Assembly: GCA_030248215.1 (NCBI GenBank)
Contig: JASANG010001073.1
Location: 186,001 to 250,000 of the forward strand
Direction of reading: 5' to 3'
DNA: 64,000 nt
Origin: Enoplolaimus lenunculus
Lineage: Eukaryota > Nematoda > Enoplea > Enoplida > Thoracostomopsidae
Shown here: positions 25,087-38,500 of the stretch, in pieces
Position numbering within the stretch: the stretch's first letter is position 1
Layout of the letters: each line of letters begins with the position of its first letter
Program-made: the position numbers and the translations under genes
Notes under the pieces: generated by a model
Told to the model about the DNA's origin: nothing
Databases searched by the model: none
Seen by the model: the letters and a program-made list of their open reading frames with translations, nothing else

Positions 25087-25439
25087 CTGAGGGAAGGAAT
25101 TTTGCGAGTTTATTTTTATTTCAAACGACTCGGCGGAACCCAACCGAGGCGTTTGACCTGGAAAAGTATCAAAACCCGTCAAATAAGTACACGTAGTATC
25201 TGGCTCCAGTATCCAGCATAAACCTACCGAACACTGGATATTTATTTACGGTTAGAAAGTCGCTAATATTATAAAACTGCTCTTTCGCTTTATACACGTA
25301 GATACGTTGTTAAACAGTTTGATGTGATGTGATTGCATTTCCATGCAAATTAAAAACAGCTTGATTTTTCCAACTGAAGTAAATTGAACAATCGAAGCTA
25401 ACAGTTTTAGGAAATTTTAATTTTAGGAATATGCCAAGT

Positions 25440-25565
25440 AATCAGCCTTGGCGCAGTGCGTCTGCCTGACACAGAAGATCGCTAGTTCAAAACCACCCGT
25501 AACCCGCTTTTCCAGCTGCTTAATAAAAGGTGTGAAGCCCCTGTTCGTACCTAGACTGAATCACT
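25440..25565 (+). repeat. tRNA-containing SINE-like repeat, family C copy
   Basis: CTTGGCGCAGTGCGTCTGCC...GATCGCTAGTTCAAAACC resembles a tRNA-like A-box/B-box pair, followed by CTTTTCCAGCTGCTTAATAAAAGGTGTGAAG. The same body follows tRNA-like heads at 61050-61215 and 61288-61425. Confidence 0.6.
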
Positions 25566-25846
25566 ATAACTTACTACCTAAGCATACATTTTTGCGCAAC
25601 TCAAGATCTCAGGATTCTTCATTCGGTCAACATTCGGTTGCGTGAAAGCTCACCGTCTGGTTCCGTAAAAATTCATCGTCTGGTTCCCGTAAAAATTCAC
25701 CACCCGGCTCCGGTATCAGGTCGCACCCTGCTATCCTTAGCAAACGCATATGCCGAAGCTTGTCCGGAGTACATAGAGGAACAAAGCAAGGTGGTGTGAT
25801 AAGTTGGGCAGGCTAGGGTACGACGGTTTTAATTCTGACTGCTCAG

Positions 25847-26075
25847 CAGCTGAAGATGAGGGACGCTCTCAGGAGGTTTCGATCTCGATCGACAGATTAT
25901 CAGTCCAGCGCGCTAGCCACTGAGCCACGCCGCCTCACAATCAACAGGAGTTTTTTCTGTTTTACTGCCTTATAAGAACCTCAGCATTATACACATGCAT
26001 CTTGGTTCTTCCATGTTTTTACTGCTGCTGCATATGAAGGCACTACCTACATATGCAACAGAGACTTTTACCGAT
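25847..26075 (-). repeat. tRNA-containing SINE-like repeat, family A copy 2
   Basis: The minus strand reads GGCGTGGCTCAGTGGCTAGC...GATCGAAACCTCC, a tRNA-like A-box and B-box with a GAT triplet (Ile) at the anticodon position of the best fold I can see. Flanking sequence (GCCTTATAAGAACCTCAGCATTATAC, TGCATATGAAGGCACTA) matches the copy at 3895-4112. Dispersed repeat, probably not a working tRNA gene. Confidence 0.7.
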
Positions 26076-26854
26076 GTGCAGCATCAGCTTGATGAGGTTA
26101 TTACTTGCCTCTATGCAACTGCATGTCACAGGTGGCACCGAATTACGCGCCGTGGTCATATCCGGAGGGTCCGAACAACAATTTCCCGTGACACAATTTA
26201 GTTAGAATCCGAACGCAGCACAGTAATTTTATCACAATACCATAGGCAAAATGTCGCGTGACGCGATAAATACGGCAAATAACACATAAATTAACAGTAA
26301 TTTCTCATCATGAGAGTAGACCATAAAAACGGTATCGTACTCCCAGGTACATTCTTAGTAAAACGCACATAAAATTTGAACGTTAGTGTATTTTGCTGGC
26401 CCCGGCCCGAGTAAAATCCCGGCTCCGGGACAACTCTAACCCACAAATGAATCAGGTAATTGTGAGGCAGCGTGTATCGGTAGGTAGTGCAGTGGACTGA
26501 TACTGAGAATCTGATCAAAAGCGTAAAAGTTTCACATTGGACTGATTCACACCCTGAGTCTTTAAAAAATTCACTGTCAATAAATAATTCTGTGCCTTGA
26601 AATCATTCTGTTTTTACTTAGGAACACTAGCTAAGTGGTCAACGAAGAGAGTTAAATATTACAGACTTTACTTTTAACAAGATAAAAGTGTTCCCCTAAC
26701 AATAAAAACTTCAGCTGTGTTTTTAAACTCTGCTAATTTGCTACCGATAACAATTTTGTCTATATATGACCATTTAAATAGGCCAAAGTTCATATCAAAA
26801 GTGCGAGAAACAACAGGACATCAGCAATGCTGAAAATAGATTAATGGCCACAAT

Positions 26855-27005
26855 CAGGGTGCAACCGGAATTCCGGTTCCGGTAGGAAAATCGGGTATTT
26901 TTCACTATACGGTTTTGGTAATAAATCCGATATTTTTTCACCGGAATTTTTCGGTTTTTTCGGTATTGAAGATTTTTCTCATTTGACAATTTAAGAAAAA
27001 TTAAC
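26855..27005. mobile_element. hAT-type MITE fragment
   Basis: Starts CAGGGTGCAACCGGAATTCC followed by CCGGT-rich subterminal sequence as in the intact copies. The right end is missing. Confidence 0.7.
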
Positions 27006-28569
27006 ATATATTCAAACTTATTTCTCTAAACTTGTCCGTGCGCGTATTGCCGAAATTTTCAATTTGTGCCATAATCCAGTATTTATCATATGTTTCCACC
27101 GACTGGATTTGTTTCAGGATTTTGGCATTTTAAATGGTGTGTCTACAGTAAAATAGCATTTGCACGCGCCGATGTAATAAATGTTCCACCCACCCCATTA
27201 GGAACAGCATCAAAATACACATGTTAGCTGGAGGCAAGGTACAGTTTCATAGCCGTACTTAGATAGTGTTAATTGTCCAGACTCTGTCGGAAGGGACTTT
27301 GGATAAATACATGTTGTCTGTAGGATGTCAGGACTTAACGTTAGCACACGCGCATTTAAAACACACGCTGTGCACACATATTCAAACGTATCATTCAACG
27401 CAAAAAATTGAGTGCCTTCCGAGGGACTGTGGATAATGACAGTTCCCGATAATAATGTCAGGACATGTAAATATTTATACCTAGAGCATATTTATTGTCT
27501 AAAAGGTCAGACAATGACATATTGATATCTCATACAGTGTATAAGAAAAGCGGGTTGGGACAACGCGGGCATCCAAAAGGGAGGGACATTTATTTACAAA
27601 TGTGCGTGCATTTTAAAGTGGATGACCCATTAATCCATGTGTTTTTTTAAAAGTTGAAGCCAGCCACAGACTGTAATTGTCCCATGTTGATTCGACATCA
27701 ACTCGGAAAATTGTTATGTATATAACGGGTATACTGACAATACGTGTCCGTCATAGGACAATGGTCGGGTTGCAAAAACAAGAGTTAAGTTGACCTTTTG
27801 CTTAGACGCTAGCTTTTAGTTCTGGTTTTGCAGTGAAGTAAATACTCGCATGGGATCTGCGTTTTTGTCATAATGTTTGACTTTCAAACTTTAAGTCAAC
27901 TGAACATCTTAAGTTCGAATGCGACTCTAAGTCATATTTTGACCTAAAACACGTTTCTGTAAACCAGCTACAGCAAACTTGAGCCCGTTCTTAAGTTTTC
28001 TGTTATGAATTTTAGCATTTAACGTTGAAATACTAAAGAATTATCCTGACTAAAGTTTCAAATATTAGTAAATAGTCTGATGCCTACCAATATCGATAAC
28101 ATTAGCTACGACTTAAATCAGTGACTTATAAGTCAAAGGTCGACTTTTAAGTCATGTCTCCGCACTAAGCCATTGGTTTGCAATTCACTGCTCTCACGTA
28201 ATCATTGCATAAAAGTAGCCATAAGTGACAATAAAATTTCAAACTCGGAATGTACTTGCCTTCTTAGTAAAGACAAGAGTGGATGATCACTCTTCAAACA
28301 AGAGTGTGCTTCATTGAACGGCTTTTCATTTGTTGCAGCACGAGTGTATGTTTTTGATTTTGTTCGTTTTCTGTTTTTGTATAGAAAAAAGGAAAACCCA
28401 GTTTTCCGATCGAATCCATTTTTCTGAAAAAATGCACCCTATGATTTCAATACCACACCACAGCTGATTAATGTTTTATGAAAAAACTTTAGCTACTAAA
28501 ATTCATGGAATCTCAGGCGAAAGTTCTGCAGAAATCGAGCGAGAAGCCAAACTGAATTTTAATGCTAAA

Positions 28570-28735
28570 ACATTGTTTTAATCCTTTCTCACATGAATAT
28601 TTTCTATTTCCCCTGAGACCTACTTTCATGCTAGGATTCGAACTCCAGTGACTGGAGTCGGAGGCGTATACCATCACCACTCAGCTATAGGAGCTTGACG
28701 CTCGAGCCCGAGGGGTCTCTAACGTCTTGTGGTGA
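28570..28735 (-). repeat. tRNA-containing SINE-like repeat, family B copy 1
   Basis: The minus strand reads GCTCCTATAGCTGAGTGGTG...GGAGTTCGAATCCTAGC, with good A-box and B-box matches. It is flanked by CTCGAGC sequence and a tail containing AAAATATTCATGTGAGAAAGG. The copy at 47345-47495 shares head, flank and tail. Confidence 0.7.
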
Positions 28736-30349
28736 TTTAGTAGTATGTATACGTGTTTTAATTGTTAAACACGGTGCGATATATACTACTTAACTTATAT
28801 ACACAGCGCTGAGTTGCCTACAGGCAACTCAATGTGAGAGGGGTTAAACGTTTTTATTGACTAAACTTTATTTTATTTGCATATTGCACAATATTGCTTG
28901 AAGAGTTTGTAACAGCCTATTTGAAAGGCTGTACAATTTTAATTATATACTTGATGAATAGTGTAAAGACCGATCCTTAATTTCTCCTGGGAAAACGAAA
29001 CCACTGTGAAAGTATGTGGACCTGTATAAAATTGTGCAAAACGTCCCGTGAAAATTTAGACTATGTTGGGATCCCATATACATAACCACACCAGGGTTGG
29101 AACCGACCCGGTTTTTTGGCCGGACGCATTTTTGGAGCACAAAACAAAACATCAAACAAACGGTATTGTGGTTGCAAATCAAGTATATACTTGCCATACA
29201 TGTCAATCTGTCATGAGAAAATATTAACAAAGATATAAAAATTCCCATGCAAAACGTCCCATCGAATCGCAGGAAAACAATTTTAGACCAATGCCCAGGT
29301 TTTTACGTGCATCTGTTGTGTATGCACTAAGTGGTAAATATAAGCGAAACCTCAGACAAAGTGATAAACATTAACAATTGTAATTCCAAATGGATTAATT
29401 TTTCACGGCGGGTATGGAAACTGAAGATTAACGTTTACTGATTTTTGATGTCACCACTACTCTGAAACTAGTATCAAAGCCAATAACAGATGTGTGGCCA
29501 ACCATATATCCCACCAAGAGCATAGAGAATAAAATTTGATTTTAAAAATGTCCTCACGTTAATGATGTATATATAACAGCTATTTCATTTACACCGTCAA
29601 TAAAAATATTAAGGGTTAGGATCTGGTATAGGGAAATGTTCCGATTTATTTCGGCTGGCGGCCCGTCCCCGGCCCACTTAGGCCGCGGGTCCAAAATCTT
29701 GGCCCGGGCCTTGACCAGGGCCGGTTCCAACTGCGAGCTGCACTGTTTTTCTTATGGTGTGTTTTACGTTAAGTTATAATCAAATTGCGTGAATACATTG
29801 GCAAGGATAAAGGAAAGCAACATCCATAAGACTTGAAAGCCCCTCAAGTTCCATCGACAATCAGGGGTGTATCACAAAACAGACCAATGTTCCTGCTGCC
29901 TCAGCCTAACAACCCACTCCTTAAAGAGAACCTTGACGAATATTCAAAATAAAAAATTTTGAATCAAGAAATATGGTTTGACCCCTGTCTTTCTTTTCAT
30001 ACATCCATTTTTTGCGCACCGCAACACAGACCGGTCTCACAGCCTAATTGCACCACAAGACGCCTCTGATGTAATGAGTCCCATGGTGGAACAATCCGAG
30101 CTTAGGATAGGATCGGTAATAAAAGCATTCCATGCGAGAAAGGGATGAAGTGCCGCTGGTCCTAGCCAACACTACATACGTAGTGCATTATAGATAACGA
30201 TAAGTTATTTACATATTAGATTTTTTATTTGACTTTTTATCAGCTGATTAAACGTTTTGTTCGAAGTTTTATACTTTACCGCAGATACGTTGTAGTTATG
30301 AATGAAACTTCCAAGTTAAATTTTTAGTTGCTACGAAACATTTCTTGCC

Positions 30350-30510
30350 ACACCCGTAGCCAGCTAACCCCCTCTAGCGGTGCAAAAAAGTTTTCAGATG
30401 GGGCATTCAAGAGTTTTCAATGACTTTACAAGCGAGGTTGAAAATTTTCTAGGGGGACAAGATTTGGCACTTTTGTTGTACTTTAGAATACCAAAAACAA
30501 GCCGGAAAAT
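30350..30510. repeat. GTAGCCAG-type dispersed repeat, copy 1
   Basis: CCCGTAGCCAGCTAACCCCC, then AAAAAAGTTTTCAGATGGGGCAT, a GACTTTACAAGCGAGGTTGAAAATTTTCT core and a G-run. The same order appears at 39747-39906, 51698-51865 and, reversed, 52229-52390. A possible fragment lies near 810-835. The ends (GTAGCCAG / CTGGCTAC) are inverted repeats, so this is a MITE-like family. Confidence 0.7.
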
Positions 30511-31790
30511 TAGTTTCCGACACAAAATTGATCAGAACTACAGCGTCATAATTCAAAAATTCCAATTTCAAATTCTAGTATATTCTCTTCAACAGGACAA
30601 TTTGGGTATGTTACCTCAAGTATGCAGACACTTGAAAATATATGATATTCGCAGACAATACGTCGAATATCTCATGATATTGAAGAACAAAAGGTGACCT
30701 ACGCACATGATAATAGCAGACAAATACGACTTTATGAATATGATAGTGGGTGTATAAGCAGACAAAGTGTTACCAAATGCTACCCGATTATAAGTGAACC
30801 CCGTATTAGTGCAGGGGCTTGGGGGAGCAACCCGCCATCCCAGTGGCGCACCGAGAAATTTGGAATGGGGGTCGCATCCTGCTAGGTTCGTACCTTGGGT
30901 TTCCACCTAAAAGTGAACATAGAACCCTTTAGCAGCGACCCATTTAATTTTTTGGCAAAATATATGAGATTGGTCAAGTTTTACTACTTGGCCCGATACC
31001 AAATTTAGAGTTCTCGTTTCAGTCCCTTAAATTTTTGGCGGGCTGGGTAGCTGGACTAAACCGAATTGTTTGTTAAAGTGAACACGATGTGAAAAAATAC
31101 AGCGAGCGAAGCAAGCGAAAAGCTGCACACTACTTTTAATTCTAGTACTTGGGAGTCTTTGTGTGCGTAGTTTTTACTTGGAGTTGAAACTGAACGCGGA
31201 AAAGCTCGTAGGCAGGATTTAGAATGAGATTTGAAGAATACTAGAGCGAACGGAGCAAGATACTATGCATTGTTTCAGCATTAAATCCCTTTGTAAGAGT
31301 CTCACAACGTTTATTCATGTACTGCTTGGTCTAAATCAACGAACCGGAACCTTGATGGCCAATAACTTGTGTAACACTGTGAAGCTTTGCACAATTTTTA
31401 TAAGTTTTGAGCTGATTAGGTTGGGGAATTTGACTAGGAAGTTTTCCTTTGAACAGCGCCGCAGGCAAAATTTTTCGAAAAATGAATAATTGTATCAAAT
31501 GTAAATTATGACACACAATAATTTCGATTGGGGGCGAGTCCTCTCCGGCTCCCCTTTAGGTACGCTCCTGTCCCATCCTGCGTTGTATTCCTAACAACGC
31601 AAAATCGACGAAAAATTTTCGCACTAGAAACTAGTTTTTAAAACAGGAAAACTAAACATGTTACAAGTGAACGGGAGGAAACTACAAAAGTGCCAAAAAA
31701 TTTTGCAGAAAGGGGGAGCAGAGCCTACTATGACCCCTCAAGCTACAACACCGTATCTCCTAGAAGAGAACAAAGGACATATGTCATACT

Positions 31791-32178
31791 CTGGTGCTAA
31801 CCGGATATCCGTTTCTGTTTCCGGTAAAAAGCAATGTATTTTTCCGTTTCCGTTATAGAAAGGCCGGTATTTGTGTTATTTTTTGCTCAAAACTAGTTGT
31901 AAATCACATAAATTTCTCAAAATTTTTCATTACAGATATGGTGCAAATGTTGGATATGAAGGAAAATTTACATAATTCATCCAAAATTAAGAAAAAATTC
32001 TCTGCACCAGTTATTTTTTCTAATATTTTAGAAAGACCGGTGAATATGTGCATTGCTCAATTGTATTTGCAGAAAAATAGCACGTCTTTGAAAGTTTTAT
32101 ACTTCAATATTCGTCTCCCGTTTTCGTTATTTTGATCACTATCCGTTTCTGTTATTTTGACTGTCCGTTCATACCATA
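31791..32178. mobile_element. hAT-like non-autonomous element with 8-bp duplication
   Basis: Diverged hAT-family copy (CTGGTGCTAACCGGATATCC...CCGTTCATACCATA) flanked on both sides by GTCATACT (31783-31790 and 32179-32186). It lies about 380 bp upstream of the first recognised plus-strand cyclase exon. Confidence 0.8.
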
Positions 32179-32270
32179 GTCATACTACAAAATTTTCTGC
32201 AAGGTAAAAGACCAAGCTACTTTTACGAGGCTTCTCTTTTTCCGCGAGACTGCAGTACTGGCGTTTGTTA

Positions 32271-32463
32271 CACCGTAAAAAATGGGGAGTCAAATTGACT
32301 TTCTCGGAAACAGTCCTGACTACACAAACTGAGTCAAATTCGACTCCGCCAGAGTCAACAGTGAATCGAATTTGACTCTGGCGGAGTCAAATTTGACTCA
32401 GTTTGTGTTGTCAGGAAAACATGTTTCCGAGAGAGTCAATTTGACTCCCCATTTTTTACAGTG
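32271..32463. mobile_element. palindromic TA-flanked MITE, copy 1
   Basis: 193-bp near-perfect inverted repeat: CACCGTAAAAAATGGGGAGT at one end and CCCCATTTTTTACAGTG at the other, with GAGTCAAATTTGACTC-type internal arms. TA on both sides fits a Tc1/mariner-like or other TA-targeting MITE. It stands 92 bp upstream of the first recognised plus-strand cyclase ATG (32556). Siblings: 39939-40076, 45475-45684, and half a copy at 35906-35950. Confidence 0.9.
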
Positions 32464-32555
32464 TACTCTTTCTGCCACAAAGCCTACAAGTTACGCCCAA
32501 TTTCAAATTTCGAATACAGCGAGAGGAAGAGCTTAACTTAATCAAATTATAAGGC

Positions 32556-35500
32556 ATGACCTTTACTGTACTTTTAAAATATCACGTTTTTGTTAAGGTG
32601 CTGTATATTAATGCAGTGAATATGCAAAAATTAACGCAATATTTATCACTGTATTTAAATAGTTTTGTTATTGGAAATTTATTTTGGCCCCTAACATGCC
32701 TTGTTTCGTTATGGCCGCCGAATTGGATTGAATTATGCTGCTACGTAGCTATTTTACTGATTGTGGTTGGTTATCTGTTAATAACGAAGCTTTATTGTGA
32801 AAAGCTACCGGCCAATGTCGTTACAGATGACGTTGCTACTGTGTTACTGATAGTTGCGTTATGCTTTTCAAGCTGTTATGCACTTATCGCCAAAAATCGA
32901 GGTTGTGTAGCAGCCCAAATTGGTTTTACCATGCAGGTGATGTTTTTTCAAGTTTCAGTAAATATACTTAATTCAAATTCTAAAGTCTAATGCGCTGGTT
33001 GAAGGAAATAAATTCCGTCTGTTTCTATAGGAATCGATTTAGTATATGCATATATCCAGAAGCGCAACGCATAAATAGTGATTGAAACCTTGTGAGCAAA
33101 GTGTAGCTTTGGTTGGCGTCGGTGAAGTACCTATTCAATCTATAGATTCGGCCTTTCCCTTTAACAGTTAAACAGAATCCTTTGGTACCATTATCGCAGA
33201 GTGTAAACGGATGGTAAAAAATAACGGAAAACGGATATTGATGTATTAGTTTCAATCAAAGATGTTTTATTTTTCTGGCAAGATAATTGAGGCAAGCAAA
33301 TATTCACCAGGCTTTGTATAATTTTAAACAAAAAATAGCGGATGCACCAAATTTTTTTAAAGATTTTGAACAAATTTCATAATTTTCATTTCATATAAAA
33401 AAATTGCAGTGTATTTGAAATGAGAAAATAAGTTATATACAACATTTTAAACTAATTTTGAGCGCAAAAATAACATAATTTCCGGTTTTTCTATAACGAA
33501 AACGGACACCGACTTTTACCGGATACGGAAACAAATATCCGGTTACACCGTGCATTATAGTGTGATTGACTGGAGTAATATGTCCACCGCATAGAACAAA
33601 CTGAAGCAAATATTCGCGAATGAGAAAATATTCGAGCGACGCGAATGAAACGCCAGGCGCGTGTTTCTGTATCCAAAATGCGTCAGAAAGAATTTTACTT
33701 TCGTATTCATTAGTTTTTATAACGCTGATTTTTTTATATAACACTGATGTTGTCCTCCAAAACTCGAACCGTTAACGTCGGCCCGAAACCGAGCGTTCTG
33801 GACGCGCTAAGCACTGTCCTGCCTGACTACGTGTTCGCTTGGTTTACTTTCAGACTGTCATATTGGTATACTTCTTTATGTACGAAACGAGACCACTTTG
33901 TCCGTTTACGTTGCCGATTTCGGTATTATACTCAGCAACCTGTATTGCACTCAGTGCATATTCAAATAAAGATTACTATGCAGTTGCAATATTTCATACT
34001 GCAGTGCACGTGTTTGCTATTTTTCATTTTGCTCAAGTACTGTACAACTTTCAAATCAACTCAATACAGAAACGGCAGTTTGTAAATAAATTACATGAAA
34101 TTAAACAAGAACTAAGTGACTCTGAACAAACAATTTTGACGAATATATTACCCAAATTTGTGTATGATATGTTTATGGCAGTGATATTGCGAAAGTTTTT
34201 GGATCTCATGCAACAAAGCTATTGCCAAGCATTTTTCATATGCGGTTTTGGCTCCTGCACTCCAGTGAACAGCTGTGAAGGTTAGTTCACGAATGAATAG
34301 GCCCGTTGCCAGTGAAAACGTAGCCGGATGTCTGTTAGTGAACCTTGTGTAATAATTTGTTAGTCTCTAGGATTCAGAAGCTTATTGTCTTCTCGGTTCT
34401 GCTAAAATTTCGCGAAAGGATATATCCCATTATCCATTTCCTTTTGTACCCGTGTGGTAACCAAGCCAATCAACTTCCAGGAAAATGCAAGAATTTCATT
34501 TAACTAACAAACAGGGCCATATATCTAATCAGAACTGGTAAAATTTTAATTGTGAGGGTTCATCTCCCTCCTGACTGTTTTTGTTATGAATCCCGGTTTG
34601 GTTGATTTGAATGCAGTCCTATATAAATGCCATTGGGTATCACTGGCACCTGGTATTCACTGGACATCCTAGCATTCTGACTGATGCACCAACCGCACAG
34701 TCTCTGAAAAAGGGGGACTATTTTCATAAAATAAAGGAAAAATTTAGTTTATTTCCGCAAAAATAATTATAAGGGATACAAAGTTTTAAACTTATTTCTA
34801 CTTACTTAGTCCAACCGAAAACACAGCAGGTAACTTAAATAATTGAATTATTTTATTCATCAGTCGTGAAATCTTACCATTCAATACGTTGACTACTTTT
34901 TAAAATAATACCTAGTAGACAATCTCAAAAACATATTCAATGCGGATCTTACTGAAGATAGCAACACTTAAATTTATATTTGGTAACCTTCAAACATTTA
35001 TAATTTCATCTTCAGATAATTCGTTCATGGTAACAGACACTAAAGGTTCAAACAATGACATGGACCATGACATATTTAACGAAGTAATAACACAATATCC
35101 AGTCGTCCGTACAGCTCGTGGTGTCTCAATTTTATTCGCTGATTTGATTGGAAGTGTTGAACTGTGCTCAACGGAAACTCCATCACGGTTTGTTGCAATG
35201 ATTAATGGACTATTTGGCAGGTATATACGACAGACATTACAAGCCGGCTCAATAATTTTTCTTTCGACTGCCTTTCAGTGTCGGATCTCTGATTTTCCGG
35301 CGGGACGTGATACTTTTTCGTGTTTTATGAATTCTGATTTCCGGGGAAACGTGATACTATTTCGTATTTTATGAATTTTTACCATTTTAAAGTGCTTTTT
35401 AACAAATTGTTCAGTATCACAACAATTTGAACGCGAAAACTCGTCGACCGACAATTTGTAATCTGACATTTAATCTACTCGACAATTCGTCGCCCATTAG

Positions 35501-38500
35501 TATGCTTCGGCATATGCTTTATACTGAAAACTTCTATACTTTTATTACAAGTATATGTATGTGCATCTAGGGGCAACCAGTGGAACAAATAGACGTAGTC
35601 GAACCCAGAGCCGCATATGCAGCAAAGTTAAGTAACAAAATAACGTTAAATTTACTAATCCTTACAATAATCTTAGAAAATAGAATAAAAAATTGTTTTA
35701 AACTTCCACGACGGTGAAAAATTTTAGAAATTTAAGATTTAATATTGCCTTAAAGTTATATATAAACACACTCACTAACGAGGACAACATTTATAAAACC
35801 AGAAACAACACTACTGAAATTCCCGGAACCCGAATCTTATGAGGCAGACGCAGACTTCCGGTTGTATTCAAAATTGGCATAGCATATATCGAACAGATCC
35901 AACAAGCCTATTTCGGAGAAAGTCAATTTGACTCACCATTTTTTACAGTGTATTCCGACAATCCATCCACTCGACAATTCGTAACCCGTCATTATGCTTA
36001 TGCTTAGGCTTAGGTTATGATTACGCTTAGGATTTTGCTTAGATTTATAAATATTGTTTAGGACACTGTTGAACGACAAGTTGTCGGGCGATGAATTGTC
36101 GTCGATTCAGCATAAATACATAAATGATTCTGATTGCAGATTTGACGAGTTATGTGTTCGATTTAAATGCGAAAAAGTTTCAACCATTGGAGATTGTTAT
36201 TACTGTGTTTGTGGAGTTAATTCCTACCCGACAGACGGACGCCAATCTGCTCGTCAATGTGTTGAATTAGGTCTTGCGATGATACAAGCAATAGACTCGT
36301 TTAACTCAACGTTTCGATGCAATGTCAAAATTGGAATGCGGATCGGAGTGCACACGGGTACGACAAACACCATTAGATGCTGAATATTGGAAGCACGAAC
36401 CATTCTTAGCATTTAATCTGCACATTTGTACTCATCGGAGTCCATTTTACATTTAGGACCTTTTCGATTTTGAAGGTAAAAATACCTTTTTGGCTAAAGC
36501 TTAGGTTCATATCGTCTAATTGCTACAACACCTATTACCAGCTAGAAATGTTGGTTTCTAGACAATCAAACTGTAACAAGACTAACAATTGGTACTCAAA
36601 TGCTTAGAAATCTGTAATAGAAAGTAAACCAAATTCATCAAACATTGATTGTGCGGTTGAAAAGTCTAAACCTGAAAGCAAACTGCTGATAGGTGGGGTG
36701 TACAATTTAAAAATACAAACCAAAAGCTTAAAATCCAGTTAAATGCTTCAACCAAAGCATAGTTTGTGCACTGTTTGTAGTATTGTTTTGCTATCTTGGA
36801 GATATTATTCAATTGCATGTTTAAAAATGTTGATTTTAAACAAGAGTTGATGATACTCTTTAAACGAGAGTATACAACTGGTTGCATTCTGTGTGAGAAA
36901 TAGCGCGCCCAGAGCGCGTTGTAGTTTGTCAGAACTCGACCCCATTTGTGGGGTTAAGCTTTGTGTAAGCGAAACGAACATGAACATATTGCATATCCCC
37001 AAAGTATTGCGGTTATATTTTATTGGAGAGAAGTTCTGTCAGCTGTGAGCGATCTTATGTATGGTCTATGTTATCAATACCCCACACTAGTAGGCTGAGG
37101 TATACTGCAAAAATACAACGCGCGCTGGTACATTTTGTATCGCTCGATATTTACTAAATTGGATTGTGTTGTTCACAGTAATCATCCACCCTTGCTTCTA
37201 TTAACCACTCACTGATTATAGGTGAAATTATGTACGGAACGATTGGAAATTTACGATTAAAGTTCGATATTTTATCGGAAGCTGTCTATATTGCTAACCA
37301 AATGGAAGCAACTGGACGTGGTCGCATGGTACATGTATCGAACGAAACAATGATGTTACTTGAAGCAGATAATTATACATGTTATGAAATGTCACAGTAT
37401 CAAGGTATGGTAGCAACGCGTAAGTTGATTGCATAAAGTGGAACCTTTGTAATCTGATGCTTATGCTTTTATTTTATAAAACAACATGCGAAAATTTAAA
37501 AAAATTAGCAATTCCTGCGATCCAGTATTTAATCCTTTTCCGTACGGTATCATTTACTGAACAAACGCACTGTGTGTAAAATAATAAAACGTAAACAACA
37601 CAGTGTGCAAGTTTGTTTAGCGCAAAATCAGTAGCGAGTCCAACAACTTATTATGTAATCCGGTCAATACATAAAGATGAAAAACTCGCGGGCAAAGTAA
37701 TCAAGAAACCAAACGCAGTTTTTGGTTATGACCTGTATTGGTGCTGGGTCGGCTGTGAGTACCTTTGCACCAGTCAGCACTACTGTAACTTCTATTTCAG
37801 GCAAACCAACTTATCTAATCGAATCGCGAAATAGTACCGCAGTGGAATTGAATTTGTCCAATAACGAAAGCGCAATAAATGGTTTCGCCAAAATTCCGCA
37901 AGAAATTCATTCGTTCGAATCATGCGAACTGACTCAAGAAGTTGCTACTGCATCAAATTTGTTGACCAACTACTGCCATGCGACTTCCACGGTCGCCTTA
38001 GATTCCGAGCCAGCCAAATTGTCTGGCCACGACGAAACTAACAAAACGCTTGACTCGTGGAGCCTAAAATTTCTCAATCAATCCGCTGAACGTAACTACA
38101 CGGCAAACCTAATTGGAAGAACACAAACGAATTTGTTCGGCAAATGTAACTTAAATCGAAACAAAGAATGCTCATACAATCGTCAAATCTTGCCAAACTC
38201 CAAGAAGCCTAATATTTTTTCAAAAATTTGTTTAAACTTACAAATGTTATGCGTTACACTTCCTCAAACACTAGTTCACTCTACAATCGCTATACTGTTA
38301 TCATTGTTGACATTTACCTCATTTAACTGCGCTAATTCTCACGTAACCATTTGCGTATTCAGCGTCATCGTAGCATCTATTTCAGTGGCACTGCTGTCGT
38401 ACTTGTGTCGGTATACTCGCAGCCTGAAAACGTCTAAATGTTTTGGTTTTACTCAATTTCTGACAGGTTTTATTTCACCATTCATCGTAATTTTGCCATG

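Larger units (their letters stand above)
25087..32270. other. spacer between the two cyclase genes
   Basis: No further exon could be supported, although the 5' exon of the minus-strand cyclase (and perhaps of the plus-strand one) should lie here. The region holds tRNA-containing repeats at 25440-25565, 25847-26075 and 28570-28735, hAT-like pieces at 26855-27005 and 31791-32178, a GTAGCCAG-type repeat at 30350-30510, and a short perfect palindrome GAGTTGCCTACAGGCAACTC near 28810. Bidirectional promoter elements cannot be told apart from AT-rich background by eye. Confidence 0.5.
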
